DNA of 64,000 nucleotides from an uncultured Lachnospiraceae bacterium (GTDB lineage: Bacteria; Bacillota; Clostridia; Lachnospirales; Lachnospiraceae): contig CACZFI010000001.1 in the NCBI GenBank assembly GCA_902780405.1, positions 372,001 to 436,000 of the forward strand, written 5' to 3'. Below, in pieces: positions 1-7,162 of the stretch. Made by a program: the position numbers and the translations under genes. Every line of letters starts with the position of its first letter. Position 1 is the stretch's first letter. The notes under the pieces are model-generated. The model searched no databases. It saw only the letters and a program-made list of their open reading frames with translations, and was not told the DNA's origin.

Positions 1-661
1 TGCCGCCGGTTCCGTAGGCACTGCCCTCTCCCTTCGCCATATTGCGCACACGCTCGTCAATCTGATCGACAACGGAAAGCTTTTTCGCATCCGGATTCTT
101 TCTCGGATCATCGGTGTAAAGCCCGTCGATATCGGAAAGAAGGATCAAAAGATCCGCCTTGATCAAATGTGCCACGATGGCGGAAAGTGTGTCATTGTCA
201 CCGAACTCGATCTCCTCGATCGCTACGGTGTCATTCTCGTTAACAACGGGAATGATATCCTGCTGAAGGAGCTCATTCAAAGTATTCTCGGCATTTCTTC
301 TGCGCTCGGGATGTGTGATCGCATCAAAGGTAAGAAGTACCTGTGCGGCAACATGGTTGTATTCGAGAAACAGCTTTTGGTATATCATCATCAGCTGCGC
401 CTGTCCTACAGCTGCACATGCCTGATTTAAGGAAAGTGTCTTCGGTCTCTGGGTAAGTCCTAAAGTCTGTGCCCCAACTGCAATGGCACCGGACGACACA
501 AGGATCACATCCTTGTTTTGATTCTTCAGATCACAGATGATCCTGACAAGTCGTTCAATCTTTCGAAGATCAGCCTTACCGCTTGATGCATGCATCAGGG
601 AGGAGGATCCGATCTTTATGACAATTCGTTGTTTGCCTTGTAATTTCAGTCGTTCTTGCAT
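1..661 (-). CDS. proB: Glutamate 5-kinase, partial (C-terminus off the left edge)
   Basis: Phosphorylates L-glutamate at the gamma-carboxyl, the first committed step of proline synthesis in the cytoplasm. The first 220 residues are present. They show the amino-acid-kinase fold motifs in order: KIGSSSL near residue 18, LVSSGAIAVG near 55, NENDTVAIEE, FGDNDTLSA and LLSDIDGLYTDDP. The reading frame is open to base 1, and the last visible residues GTGG lie near the end of the kinase domain, so I cannot see whether a PUA domain follows. The ATG at 659-661 lies 12 bp after the flavoprotein gene at 674, so the two are probably co-transcribed. proA would be expected just outside the window. Identity is firm from the motifs. 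Confidence 0.95.
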   Translation of the reverse strand, partial: MQERLKLQGKQRIVIKIGSSSLMHASSGKADLRKIERLVRIICDLKNQNKDVILVSSGAIAVGAQTLGLTQRPKTLSLNQACAAVGQAQLMMIYQKLFLEYNHVAAQVLLTFDAITHPERRRNAENTLNELLQQDIIPVVNENDTVAIEEIEFGDNDTLSAIVAHLIKADLLILLSDIDGLYTDDPRKNPDAKKLSVVDQIDERVRNMAKGEGSAYGTGG

Positions 662-673
662 GATAATCCCTTC

Positions 674-2302
674 TTAAACCGGATGTTTTAAAAGATGCCT
701 GCACACCGCTTCGGCGACCTTGATGCCGTCCACGGCGGCGCTGGTAATACCCCCCGCATAACCCGCGCCCTCTCCGCACGGAAAGAGTCCTGCGGCATCC
801 GACATCAGATGCTCATTGCGCAGAATCCTTACGGGTGATGATGTTCTGGTCTCGACACCGGAAAGTATCGCATCCGGCGCATCATAGCCGGAAAGCTTGG
901 TTCCGTAATATCTGACGCCCTCAATTATAGCATGATTGACATAGGGTGGCAAACAGTTCTTCAGGTTCGAAAACTTCCAGAGACCCCGTATTTGCGGCGT
1001 TACAGAGCCGCATTTTGTACTTGCCTGGCCCTGTTCGAAATCGGCAAATGTGGAAACGGGAATACTTCCCTCTCCGATCTCAAACGCACGGCGTTCCATC
1101 GCCTCCTGAAAATACATGCCGGCGAGGATTCCGTGATCGCCGTAGCCTTCCCGGAAAAAGTCCTCCGGCGTAACCCCTACAACCACGGCCGCATTGGAGT
1201 TGACGCCGTCTCTGGCGTGATCCGACATTCCGTTTACCACGGCCTGAGATGTCCCGGAAGCCGCAGCCACCACGTAGCCGCCCGGGCACATACAGAAGCT
1301 GTAGACACTTCTTCCCTCCGTCGAGCGGTATGTAAACTTGTAATCGGCAGCAGGAAGAAGCCGTGCGCGGTCACCGGTGCCGTACTGCCCGCGATTGATC
1401 ACATCTGCCCTGTGTTCGATCCGGAGTCCGCACGCAAAGGCCTTCGCCTCCATGGGAATTCTGTTTTTGTGAAGCATGGTAAATGTATCTCTTGCGCTAT
1501 GACCGATGGCTAAAACAAGCGCATTGGTATGGCCGTTTATCGCCTCACCGTCCTTTGATTCGATCCTGTAAGAAATCCCATCTGCTTCTTCATGAAGCTC
1601 CGTAAGACACGACCCGAAGTGGATCTCTCCTCCGAGTCTTAGGATCTCTTCACGCATCTTTTGTAAGGCGCCGAAAAGACAGTCCGTGCCTATATGCGGT
1701 TTGGCAAGATACGAAATAGACTCCGGTGCTCCGAAGGAGACAAAATCGCGGATCACGGCCCGGATTCTTCCTTCTTTATCCTTGATACCGGTATTCAGTT
1801 TCCCGTCAGAAAATGTACCGGCACCGCCCTCGCCGAAGGAAACATTGGACGAGGGATCGATCACGCCCGTCTTCCAGAAGTTTTCCACATCCTGCTTTCT
1901 TACTTCCACCGCATTGCCGCGTTCGTAGACAATGGGATTAAGACCGGCTCTTGCGAGATAAAGCGCTGCAAAATAGCCTGCAGGTCCCGCTCCGATCACC
2001 ACGGGACGCTCGTTTACCTGATCGGAAGTACCCGAAAAATCGAACGGAAAACAGTAATCCTTTTCGTTAGGTAACATAATATCGTTACGGTTGCTGTTCT
2101 TTCGAAGAATGATTTCTTCCCTCGGAGAACTCACATCCACGCTGTAGAGATAAAGCAGATTTCCCTTGTCTCTTGCGTCCACGGATTGTTTGACGATCCG
2201 CTCAAGGTTGTATGCGTCCGTATGAAGTTTCTTTGCGATCGCATCATGAAATTCCGCATCGGTATGTCCGACGGGGAGCTTGATCCCGTTTATTCTAATC
2301 AT
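674..2302 (-). CDS. FAD-dependent dehydrogenase (COG2509-type)
   Basis: A 542-residue flavoprotein of the uncharacterised FAD-dependent dehydrogenase family. The dinucleotide-binding motif GAGPAGYFAALYLARAG lies near residue 100, an oxidoreductase core follows, and the C-terminal FAD motif CGEGAGYAGGITSAAVDG is near 520. The roughly 95-residue N-terminal region before the Rossmann motif is typical of this family. I chose the start at 2302 (MIRINGIKLP) because this ATG overlaps the stop of the upstream flavoprotein gene as ATGA, a classic translational coupling; a longer reading frame upstream adds only seven residues. The substrate is unknown to me. It sits between another flavoprotein and proB, which suggests a redox role but does not prove one. 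Confidence 0.85.
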   Translation of the reverse strand: MIRINGIKLPVGHTDAEFHDAIAKKLHTDAYNLERIVKQSVDARDKGNLLYLYSVDVSSPREEIILRKNSNRNDIMLPNEKDYCFPFDFSGTSDQVNERPVVIGAGPAGYFAALYLARAGLNPIVYERGNAVEVRKQDVENFWKTGVIDPSSNVSFGEGGAGTFSDGKLNTGIKDKEGRIRAVIRDFVSFGAPESISYLAKPHIGTDCLFGALQKMREEILRLGGEIHFGSCLTELHEEADGISYRIESKDGEAINGHTNALVLAIGHSARDTFTMLHKNRIPMEAKAFACGLRIEHRADVINRGQYGTGDRARLLPAADYKFTYRSTEGRSVYSFCMCPGGYVVAAASGTSQAVVNGMSDHARDGVNSNAAVVVGVTPEDFFREGYGDHGILAGMYFQEAMERRAFEIGEGSIPVSTFADFEQGQASTKCGSVTPQIRGLWKFSNLKNCLPPYVNHAIIEGVRYYGTKLSGYDAPDAILSGVETRTSSPVRILRNEHLMSDAAGLFPCGEGAGYAGGITSAAVDGIKVAEAVCRHLLKHPV

Positions 2303-3528
2303 ATTCCGCCTCCTGCCGCACAACCTGCCGCAATACCGGACAGGAAGGCCGATGTCAGATTGTATCCACCGCAGATTCCGTGTACATCAAGCAGTTCGCC
2401 GGTGATAAAAAGTCCCGGGCTTACCAACGATTCCATGGTGGAAGGATTGATCTCGGATAGCAAAACGCCACCCGCCGTAACCTGTGCATGATCAAATCCA
2501 TCTGCTTTCGTAACTTCAAATGTCAGATGACGTGCAGTTTCAAACAATCCGGCAAGTTCACGGTCCTCTACGTCCGAAACCCCTGTATTTCTCTCGTATC
2601 CGCAGTTACGCACAATATATTCCGAAAGTTTGTCATTCATGTATCCGTTTAATAAAGCGATCAATGTACGACCGGAGAATTGCTCCCTTAAGGAAACCAT
2701 ATTCGTAAGCGCCGAAATCCCTTGCAACAGATCAAGCGAAATCCGATCCGGCACCGGATAGGACATATTGAATATGACAATACCGGAAAGCCCCAAGTCC
2801 GTAAACTGAACCTCTCCTTCTTCGCTTCGAAGGACATTGCCGTCACGGTCATATGCCGTAGCGAGGGCCCTTGCGCGAACCCCCTTTAAAACCGAAAAGT
2901 GATCCGTATCTCTTACGATCAGAGGACAAAGTGCAGGTGAAGGATCATTTACGCTGTGACCGAGTGTGTGCGCAAGACTGTAGCCAATCTTGGAGCCTCC
3001 GAGTTTCGGTGCCGCAGCACCTCCACAGGCAAGGATCAGACGGGTTCCGCAATAAATATCTCCCGCTTCGGTCCCGGCTTTATAAACCGCCCGATCGCCC
3101 TCATCCTCTCTTCTTACAGACGTAACAGAGCATCCGGTTTTCATCTCAACCGAAAGTCGCCTTGCCTCGTCCAAAAGACTCCATACGACCGTAGAAGCCT
3201 GTTTGGAGGCCGGATAGAGATAACCGTTTCGATCGACAAGACTTACACCGATCGTTGCAAGAAAAGCGCGCACCTGCTCATCGGCACGCTTACTTCCAAA
3301 CAGCTCCCCGAGAAAAGCCGAAGCATCCTTTCCGCACGAATCAAAACAAGACGCAGCATCCATATGTGTGTTGCTTACGTTGGCATTGCCATTGCCCGTG
3401 GCATAAAGCTTGGTTCCGGCTTTTTTCAGTTTCTCAAGAACGAGTACCCTTGCGCCGCATCGCGCCGCCGAAATTGCGGCGGAAAGGCCCGAGGCACCCG
3501 CTCCCACTACTATGACATCGTAGTTCAT
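2299..3528 (-). CDS. NAD(P)/FAD-dependent oxidoreductase, HI0933/BaiN-like family
   Basis: A 409-residue flavoprotein. The N-terminus carries the FAD-binding GAGASGLSAAISAARCGARV motif at residues 9-28 and the family ending TGELLDVHGICGGYNLTSAF near 375-395, which binds FAD in HI0933/YhiN-like proteins. Some relatives act as bile-acid or flavin-dependent reductases, but the substrate cannot be read from this sequence. The ATG at 3528 is preceded by GAGGAAGCAT. The gene overlaps the downstream flavoprotein gene by four bases (ATGA), so the two products are made together. It lies 16 bp downstream of a strong terminator and has no visible promoter, so it is probably reached by read-through from the yerB side. 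Confidence 0.85.
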   Translation of the reverse strand: MNYDVIVVGAGASGLSAAISAARCGARVLVLEKLKKAGTKLYATGNGNANVSNTHMDAASCFDSCGKDASAFLGELFGSKRADEQVRAFLATIGVSLVDRNGYLYPASKQASTVVWSLLDEARRLSVEMKTGCSVTSVRREDEGDRAVYKAGTEAGDIYCGTRLILACGGAAAPKLGGSKIGYSLAHTLGHSVNDPSPALCPLIVRDTDHFSVLKGVRARALATAYDRDGNVLRSEEGEVQFTDLGLSGIVIFNMSYPVPDRISLDLLQGISALTNMVSLREQFSGRTLIALLNGYMNDKLSEYIVRNCGYERNTGVSDVEDRELAGLFETARHLTFEVTKADGFDHAQVTAGGVLLSEINPSTMESLVSPGLFITGELLDVHGICGGYNLTSAFLSGIAAGCAAGGGI

Positions 3529-3543
3529 ATGCTTCCTCTATGT

Positions 3544-3580
3544 GAAAAATGATTCCTCCGGGATGTCCGAAGAAATCATT
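3544..3580 (-). terminator. Intrinsic terminator after the yerB-like gene
   Basis: A 14-bp stem (3548-3561 with 3567-3580, two G-U pairs, five-base loop) is followed on the minus strand by a short T run at 3544-3549. It ends the yerB-like transcript but sits only 16 bp upstream of the next start codon, so it is probably partial. Confidence 0.8.
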
Positions 3581-3591
3581 CTTCATGGGTT

Positions 3592-4671
3592 TTATTCGAA
3601 TGTTACAGCTGACTGATCCGCAGCATCAAGAACAGAGATAAAGGTCTTGCCGGGATTCATCTTAAGCTGGTTTCCGTCTTCCGTAAAGTACTTGATGGTA
3701 CCGTCCACATAAGAATATGTGATGGGTACGTATGCACCGTCCGTGATATAGTAGCCGTTGCCGCCGTGCTCAAACAGTACGTCAAGCCAGCCTACTTCGG
3801 CATCAAGTACCAGGGTGTCTGCATAGATGCAGATGACATTCTTATAGTGAAGCTGCTCATTGGCGCCTGCGTCCATATGAGGCTCACCATACTGGAATCT
3901 GTAGTAGGTCTGATCCTTCTCATTGTACTCAAACCAGGGTGTGGTGAAACCGCTCATGCGCGTGGTAACCTTCTTTGCGGGCTTACCGCCTGCAAGCGGA
4001 GTATCCGCCGCGTTCCATGCGAAAGGCTTCTCGTAATCGCTTCTGTGATTCAGATCGTAGCCGTCGATCTCGATACCCTCATCGATCAGCTCGGAATTGG
4101 TATATACGTCATGCGGTGACGGACGATCGGGATCTCTGAAGTACATCACGCCGCCCAAGTTGGTGAGACCGTTTAAGTTGGGTACACCGAGATTCGGGAT
4201 CGCGGACTCCGCAAAGGGGCTCCAGCCATAGTGTCCGTAGATTGCATCGAGATAATGTGCCATATATACAAAGTAATGTCTCGCACTTCGGATCGACATC
4301 AGCTTGTCGATACCTGACCAGTCGTGGAATACGGCCATCAGACGTGTCACGCCGCCCTCAACCTGAATCTCATAGATGATGTCGGCCTTTGAGATGCCGT
4401 ACTGGGGAATCGCATCGGGTACGTTGTTGATCATCATAGCGAGGGGACGCTTGTTCTTGAACTTCTCGTCAACCCACTCACCCGTGAGATCACAGAGAAC
4501 CTCACCGTCGTGATTCTCAAATGACATATCGGGAACGGAATCGATCATGGATGCTTCCGTAACTGCAAGTGTCGTAGCTTCTGCCTCTTCTTTTTTACCG
4601 CATCCGCCTGCGAAAGCAGAAAATGCCATCACACCGGCAAGCAGTAATGCAAGTCTAGATTTCTTTCTCAT
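3592..4671 (-). CDS. DUF3048 (YerB-like) lipoprotein
   Basis: A 359-residue exported lipoprotein. It begins with a basic start, a hydrophobic segment (residues 7-22) and a lipobox FAGGC, so Cys24 is the predicted lipidated residue. The mature part matches the DUF3048 N-terminal domain (about 60-210, with RPLAMMINNVPDAIPQYGI, then VTRLMAVF and SIRSARHYFV) and the DUF3048 C-terminal domain (about 240-355). The function of YerB proteins is not established; they sit on the outer face of the membrane. The ATG overlaps the end of ybeY by 17 bp, so it is in the phoH-ybeY transcript. A strong terminator follows. Confidence 0.85.
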   Translation of the reverse strand: MRKKSRLALLLAGVMAFSAFAGGCGKKEEAEATTLAVTEASMIDSVPDMSFENHDGEVLCDLTGEWVDEKFKNKRPLAMMINNVPDAIPQYGISKADIIYEIQVEGGVTRLMAVFHDWSGIDKLMSIRSARHYFVYMAHYLDAIYGHYGWSPFAESAIPNLGVPNLNGLTNLGGVMYFRDPDRPSPHDVYTNSELIDEGIEIDGYDLNHRSDYEKPFAWNAADTPLAGGKPAKKVTTRMSGFTTPWFEYNEKDQTYYRFQYGEPHMDAGANEQLHYKNVICIYADTLVLDAEVGWLDVLFEHGGNGYYITDGAYVPITYSYVDGTIKYFTEDGNQLKMNPGKTFISVLDAADQSAVTFE

Positions 4672-5170
4672 CTTCTCTGGTATATCCTTTCGATAAAAGT
4701 ATGTGTTCCTGTGTCTCCTCCATCACAAGCCGCTCATCCTCTTCGATGTGGTCGTAACCCGAAAGATGAAGCATGCTGTGAGCCACAAGGAAAGCAAGTT
4801 CACGCCTTCTTGTATGTCCGTACTCCTCGGCCTGTGAGACGATCCTGTCCACATTCAGGACAATGTCACCCAAAAGCAGTTCGCCCGTCTCGGGATCGAA
4901 CTGATCGATGGAACCTTCGGTTACACAGGTAAAATCACCCGGTTTTTCAAAGTCGAGCATCGGGAAGGACAAAACATCCGTCGGTGCGTCAATCCCTCGA
5001 TTCTCACGATTCATCACCCGAATACCTTCGCTGTCCGTAAACAAAACCTCGACCTCGGCCGGGTAGGGACAGGAAAGATACGCAAGCGAGGCATCGACAA
5101 TGTCGCAAACCACCTCGCGGTAGGAATCCGGAACCTTGATATGCTCTTCACTATCTATAAAAACACTCAA
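4655..5170 (-). CDS. ybeY: Endoribonuclease YbeY, rRNA maturation
   Basis: A zinc endoribonuclease of 171 residues involved in 16S rRNA 3' maturation and ribosome quality control. The family signature is intact: His131, His135 and His141 in HSMLHLSGYDH, which bind the catalytic metal, preceded by the TDVLSFPM motif near residue 64. The start is TTG at 5168-5170. The ATG ten bases upstream is out of frame, and GGAG lies ten bases before the TTG. The gene follows phoH by 24 bp and overlaps the YerB-like gene. A phoH-ybeY pair is usual in Firmicutes; the 7TM-HD gene often found between or near them is absent here. Confidence 0.95.
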   Translation of the reverse strand: MSVFIDSEEHIKVPDSYREVVCDIVDASLAYLSCPYPAEVEVLFTDSEGIRVMNRENRGIDAPTDVLSFPMLDFEKPGDFTCVTEGSIDQFDPETGELLLGDIVLNVDRIVSQAEEYGHTRRRELAFLVAHSMLHLSGYDHIEEDERLVMEETQEHILLSKGYTREDEKEI

Positions 5171-5194
5171 TGAAAACCATCTCCAAATTATACT

Positions 5195-6193
5195 CTAATT
5201 CCGCTGCTTCGGCAACTGTTTATTCGCTCCCTGACGCTTTTCGTAAGCCTCGTATGCATTGACGATCTTCTGTACCAGAGGGTGTCTTACCACATCGTCA
5301 CTGGTAAATTCGATCATGGCGATCTCATCGATCTTGGAGAGCACTTTTCGCGCGATCTCAAGTCCGGATTTGGTATCCTTCGGAAGGTCCTTCTGCGAAA
5401 GATCCCCCGTGATGATAGCCTTGGATCCGAAACCGATACGTGTCAAAAACATCTTCATCTGAGCGGGTGTGGTGTTTTGCGCCTCATCAAGAACAATGTA
5501 GGCATTATCCAGGGTACGTCCTCTCATATAGGCAAGGGGTGCAACCTCGATCAATCCGCTTTCCATATTTTTGTTGAAGGCCTCTGCTCCCATGATCTCA
5601 TAGAGCGCATCATAAAGCGGACGCAGATAGGGATCGACCTTGCTTTGCAGATCTCCGGGAAGAAATCCCAGTTTCTCTCCCGCCTCAATGGCCGGTCTTG
5701 TCAGGATGATACGTCCCACTTCATTGTTCTTAAAAGCCGTGATAGCCTTCGCCATAGCCAGGTACGTCTTTCCCGTACCGGCAGGACCGATGCCGAAGAC
5801 GATCATGTTCTTGTCGATCGCTTCCACATAGCGCTTTTGTCCCAGGGTTTTCGCCTTCACGGGCTTGCCGTGAATGTTATGACAGATGATATTCTTGTCC
5901 CTGTCAAGCTCTGAAATTGCCTCTTCCTCGCCTGTCTTGGCAAGCGTTACGGCGTAATTGACATTCTGGTCGGATATTTCGTTACCGTTTTCGGACAGGG
6001 ATGTGAGCTGCCGGATCACCGATACGGCGCGTTTCACATTGCCCTCTACGCCGACCACGCGCATGCAATCGCCGCGCAGCACACAGGCCACGTGATAGGA
6101 CTTTTCGATATTCTTGATGTTTCTGTCGTACTGACCGAAGACATTCTGGATGTGACGGTCAGGTATACGGATCTCTTCAAAATAGGAACTCAT
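5195..6193 (-). CDS. phoH: PhoH family ATPase
   Basis: A 332-residue cytoplasmic P-loop ATPase of the PhoH/PhoL family, linked to RNA metabolism, often next to ybeY. A short KH-like N-terminal part (1-75) is followed by the ATPase domain with Walker A GPAGTGKTY near residue 136 and Walker B YIVLDEAQN, then TRIGFGSKAIITGDLSQKDL, typical of the family. I place the start at the second ATG (6193, MSSYFEE). AAGGAG lies six bases before it, whereas the upstream ATG at 6199 directly abuts the ribosome binding site. The gene begins 20 bp after the rpsU terminator with no separate promoter visible, so it probably depends on read-through. Confidence 0.92.
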   Translation of the reverse strand: MSSYFEEIRIPDRHIQNVFGQYDRNIKNIEKSYHVACVLRGDCMRVVGVEGNVKRAVSVIRQLTSLSENGNEISDQNVNYAVTLAKTGEEEAISELDRDKNIICHNIHGKPVKAKTLGQKRYVEAIDKNMIVFGIGPAGTGKTYLAMAKAITAFKNNEVGRIILTRPAIEAGEKLGFLPGDLQSKVDPYLRPLYDALYEIMGAEAFNKNMESGLIEVAPLAYMRGRTLDNAYIVLDEAQNTTPAQMKMFLTRIGFGSKAIITGDLSQKDLPKDTKSGLEIARKVLSKIDEIAMIEFTSDDVVRHPLVQKIVNAYEAYEKRQGANKQLPKQRN

Positions 6194-6212
6194 AAACATC
6201 TCCTTACTTATG

Positions 6213-6246
6213 ATAAAAAGGTGTTACCCGAGAAGGTAACACCTTT
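6213..6246 (-). terminator. Intrinsic terminator after rpsU
   Basis: A perfect 12-bp stem (6217-6228 with 6235-6246, loop of six) is followed on the minus strand by TTTTTAT. It lies between rpsU and phoH, 20 bp from the phoH start. Confidence 0.88.
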
Positions 6247-6262
6247 GAAGTCATCGTAAGTC

Positions 6263-6439
6263 TTATTTGTACTTGCGCTTTCTGGCAGCCTCGGACTTCT
6301 TCTTGCGTCTTACGCTGGGCTTTTCGTAATGCTCTCTTTTACGAATCTCCTGCTGAATGCCTGCTTTAGCACAGTTTCTCTTGAATCTGCGAAGCGCGCT
6401 ATCCAAAGTCTCGTTCTCTTTCACTATAACGTTAGACAT
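6263..6439 (-). CDS. rpsU: 30S ribosomal protein S21
   Basis: A 58-residue basic protein, [19 protein letters not shown] at the N-terminus and a Lys/Arg-rich tail ending ARKRKYK, which is S21 at its usual Firmicutes length. S21 helps 16S rRNA 3'-end base pairing during initiation. The start ATG at 6437-6439 has GAGGAGAGAGT upstream. It has its own promoter (6499-6526) and its own terminator, so it is mainly monocistronic, with probable read-through into phoH-ybeY. Confidence 0.97.
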   Translation of the reverse strand: MSNVIVKENETLDSALRRFKRNCAKAGIQQEIRKREHYEKPSVRRKKKSEAARKRKYK

Positions 6440-6498
6440 ACTCTCTCCTCAACCTCCCTCCGGTTGTGTAGTACATATGCGAAAATCGCACGTGTAAT

Positions 6499-6526
6499 AT
6501 TATAACATAATATTCGGATTCGTCAA
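6499..6526 (-). promoter_or_regulatory. Sigma-A promoter of rpsU
   Basis: On the minus strand TTGACG (6521-6526) and TATAAT (6499-6504) are separated by 16 bp, about 60 bp upstream of the rpsU start. A small TGCGATTTTCGCA hairpin lies in the leader. Confidence 0.8.
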
Positions 6527-6535
6527 GAAGATATT

Positions 6536-7138
6536 TTACTTATCTTCCGAAGGCTCTTCACGATTGGTGAAAATATGATCGATCAAGCCGTATTCTTTCG
6601 CCTCTGCAGCTGTCATCCAGTTGTTTCTGTCGCAGTCTGCAAGCACCGTCTCATAATCCTTACCGCAGTTATCCGCCATAATGGAGATGAGGTTCTTCTT
6701 GATGCGGAGCATATGCTCTACTTCGATCTCCATATCGGTGGCCTGACCCTTGGTACCGCCCAAAGGCTGGTGGATCATGATCTCGGAGTTGGGAAGTGCG
6801 ATACGCTTGCCCTTGGCACCGCCGGAAAGCAGGAATGCTCCCATGGATGCTGCCATACCCACACAGATGGTGGATACATCACACTTGATGTAGTTCATTG
6901 TATCGTAGATACCGAAACCTGCGGAAACAGAACCGCCGGGGCTGTTGATGTAAAGGCTGATATCCTTGGACGGATCCTCGGACTCCAGGAACAAAAGCTG
7001 GGCAATTACAAGACTTGCCGTGGTATCGTTCACCTCGTCACCGAGGAAGATGATTCTCTCCTTTAAGAGTCTGGAGTAAATGTCGTATGCACGCTCGCCG
7101 CGGCTGGTCTGTTCAACGACGGTAGGTACTAATGCCAT
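6536..7138 (-). CDS. clpP: ATP-dependent Clp protease proteolytic subunit
   Basis: A 200-residue serine protease that forms the tetradecameric chamber fed by ClpX, ClpC or ClpA. The catalytic triad is visible: Ser98 in GMAASMGA, His123 in MIHQPLGG and an Asp near 170, with the fold motif INSPGGSV at 64-71. The mature N-terminus may follow a short propeptide. The gene stands apart from tig, clpX and lon, which often flank clpP. It lies 24 bp after alaS with no promoter, terminator or CtsR-type operator that I can see between them, so it looks co-transcribed with alaS. It could be one of several ClpP copies in the genome. Confidence 0.96.
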   Translation of the reverse strand: MALVPTVVEQTSRGERAYDIYSRLLKERIIFLGDEVNDTTASLVIAQLLFLESEDPSKDISLYINSPGGSVSAGFGIYDTMNYIKCDVSTICVGMAASMGAFLLSGGAKGKRIALPNSEIMIHQPLGGTKGQATDMEIEVEHMLRIKKNLISIMADNCGKDYETVLADCDRNNWMTAAEAKEYGLIDHIFTNREEPSEDK

Positions 7139-7162
7139 AATATATAATCCTCACTTTCTAAA

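Noticed and set aside
932..1513. Plus-strand reading frame of 193 codons opposite the FAD-dependent dehydrogenase
   Set aside because: Antisense shadow of a clear gene.
6505..6540. Possible terminator of clpP between clpP and rpsU
   Set aside because: Only a weak seven-bp stem without a T run; the region serves as the rpsU promoter.
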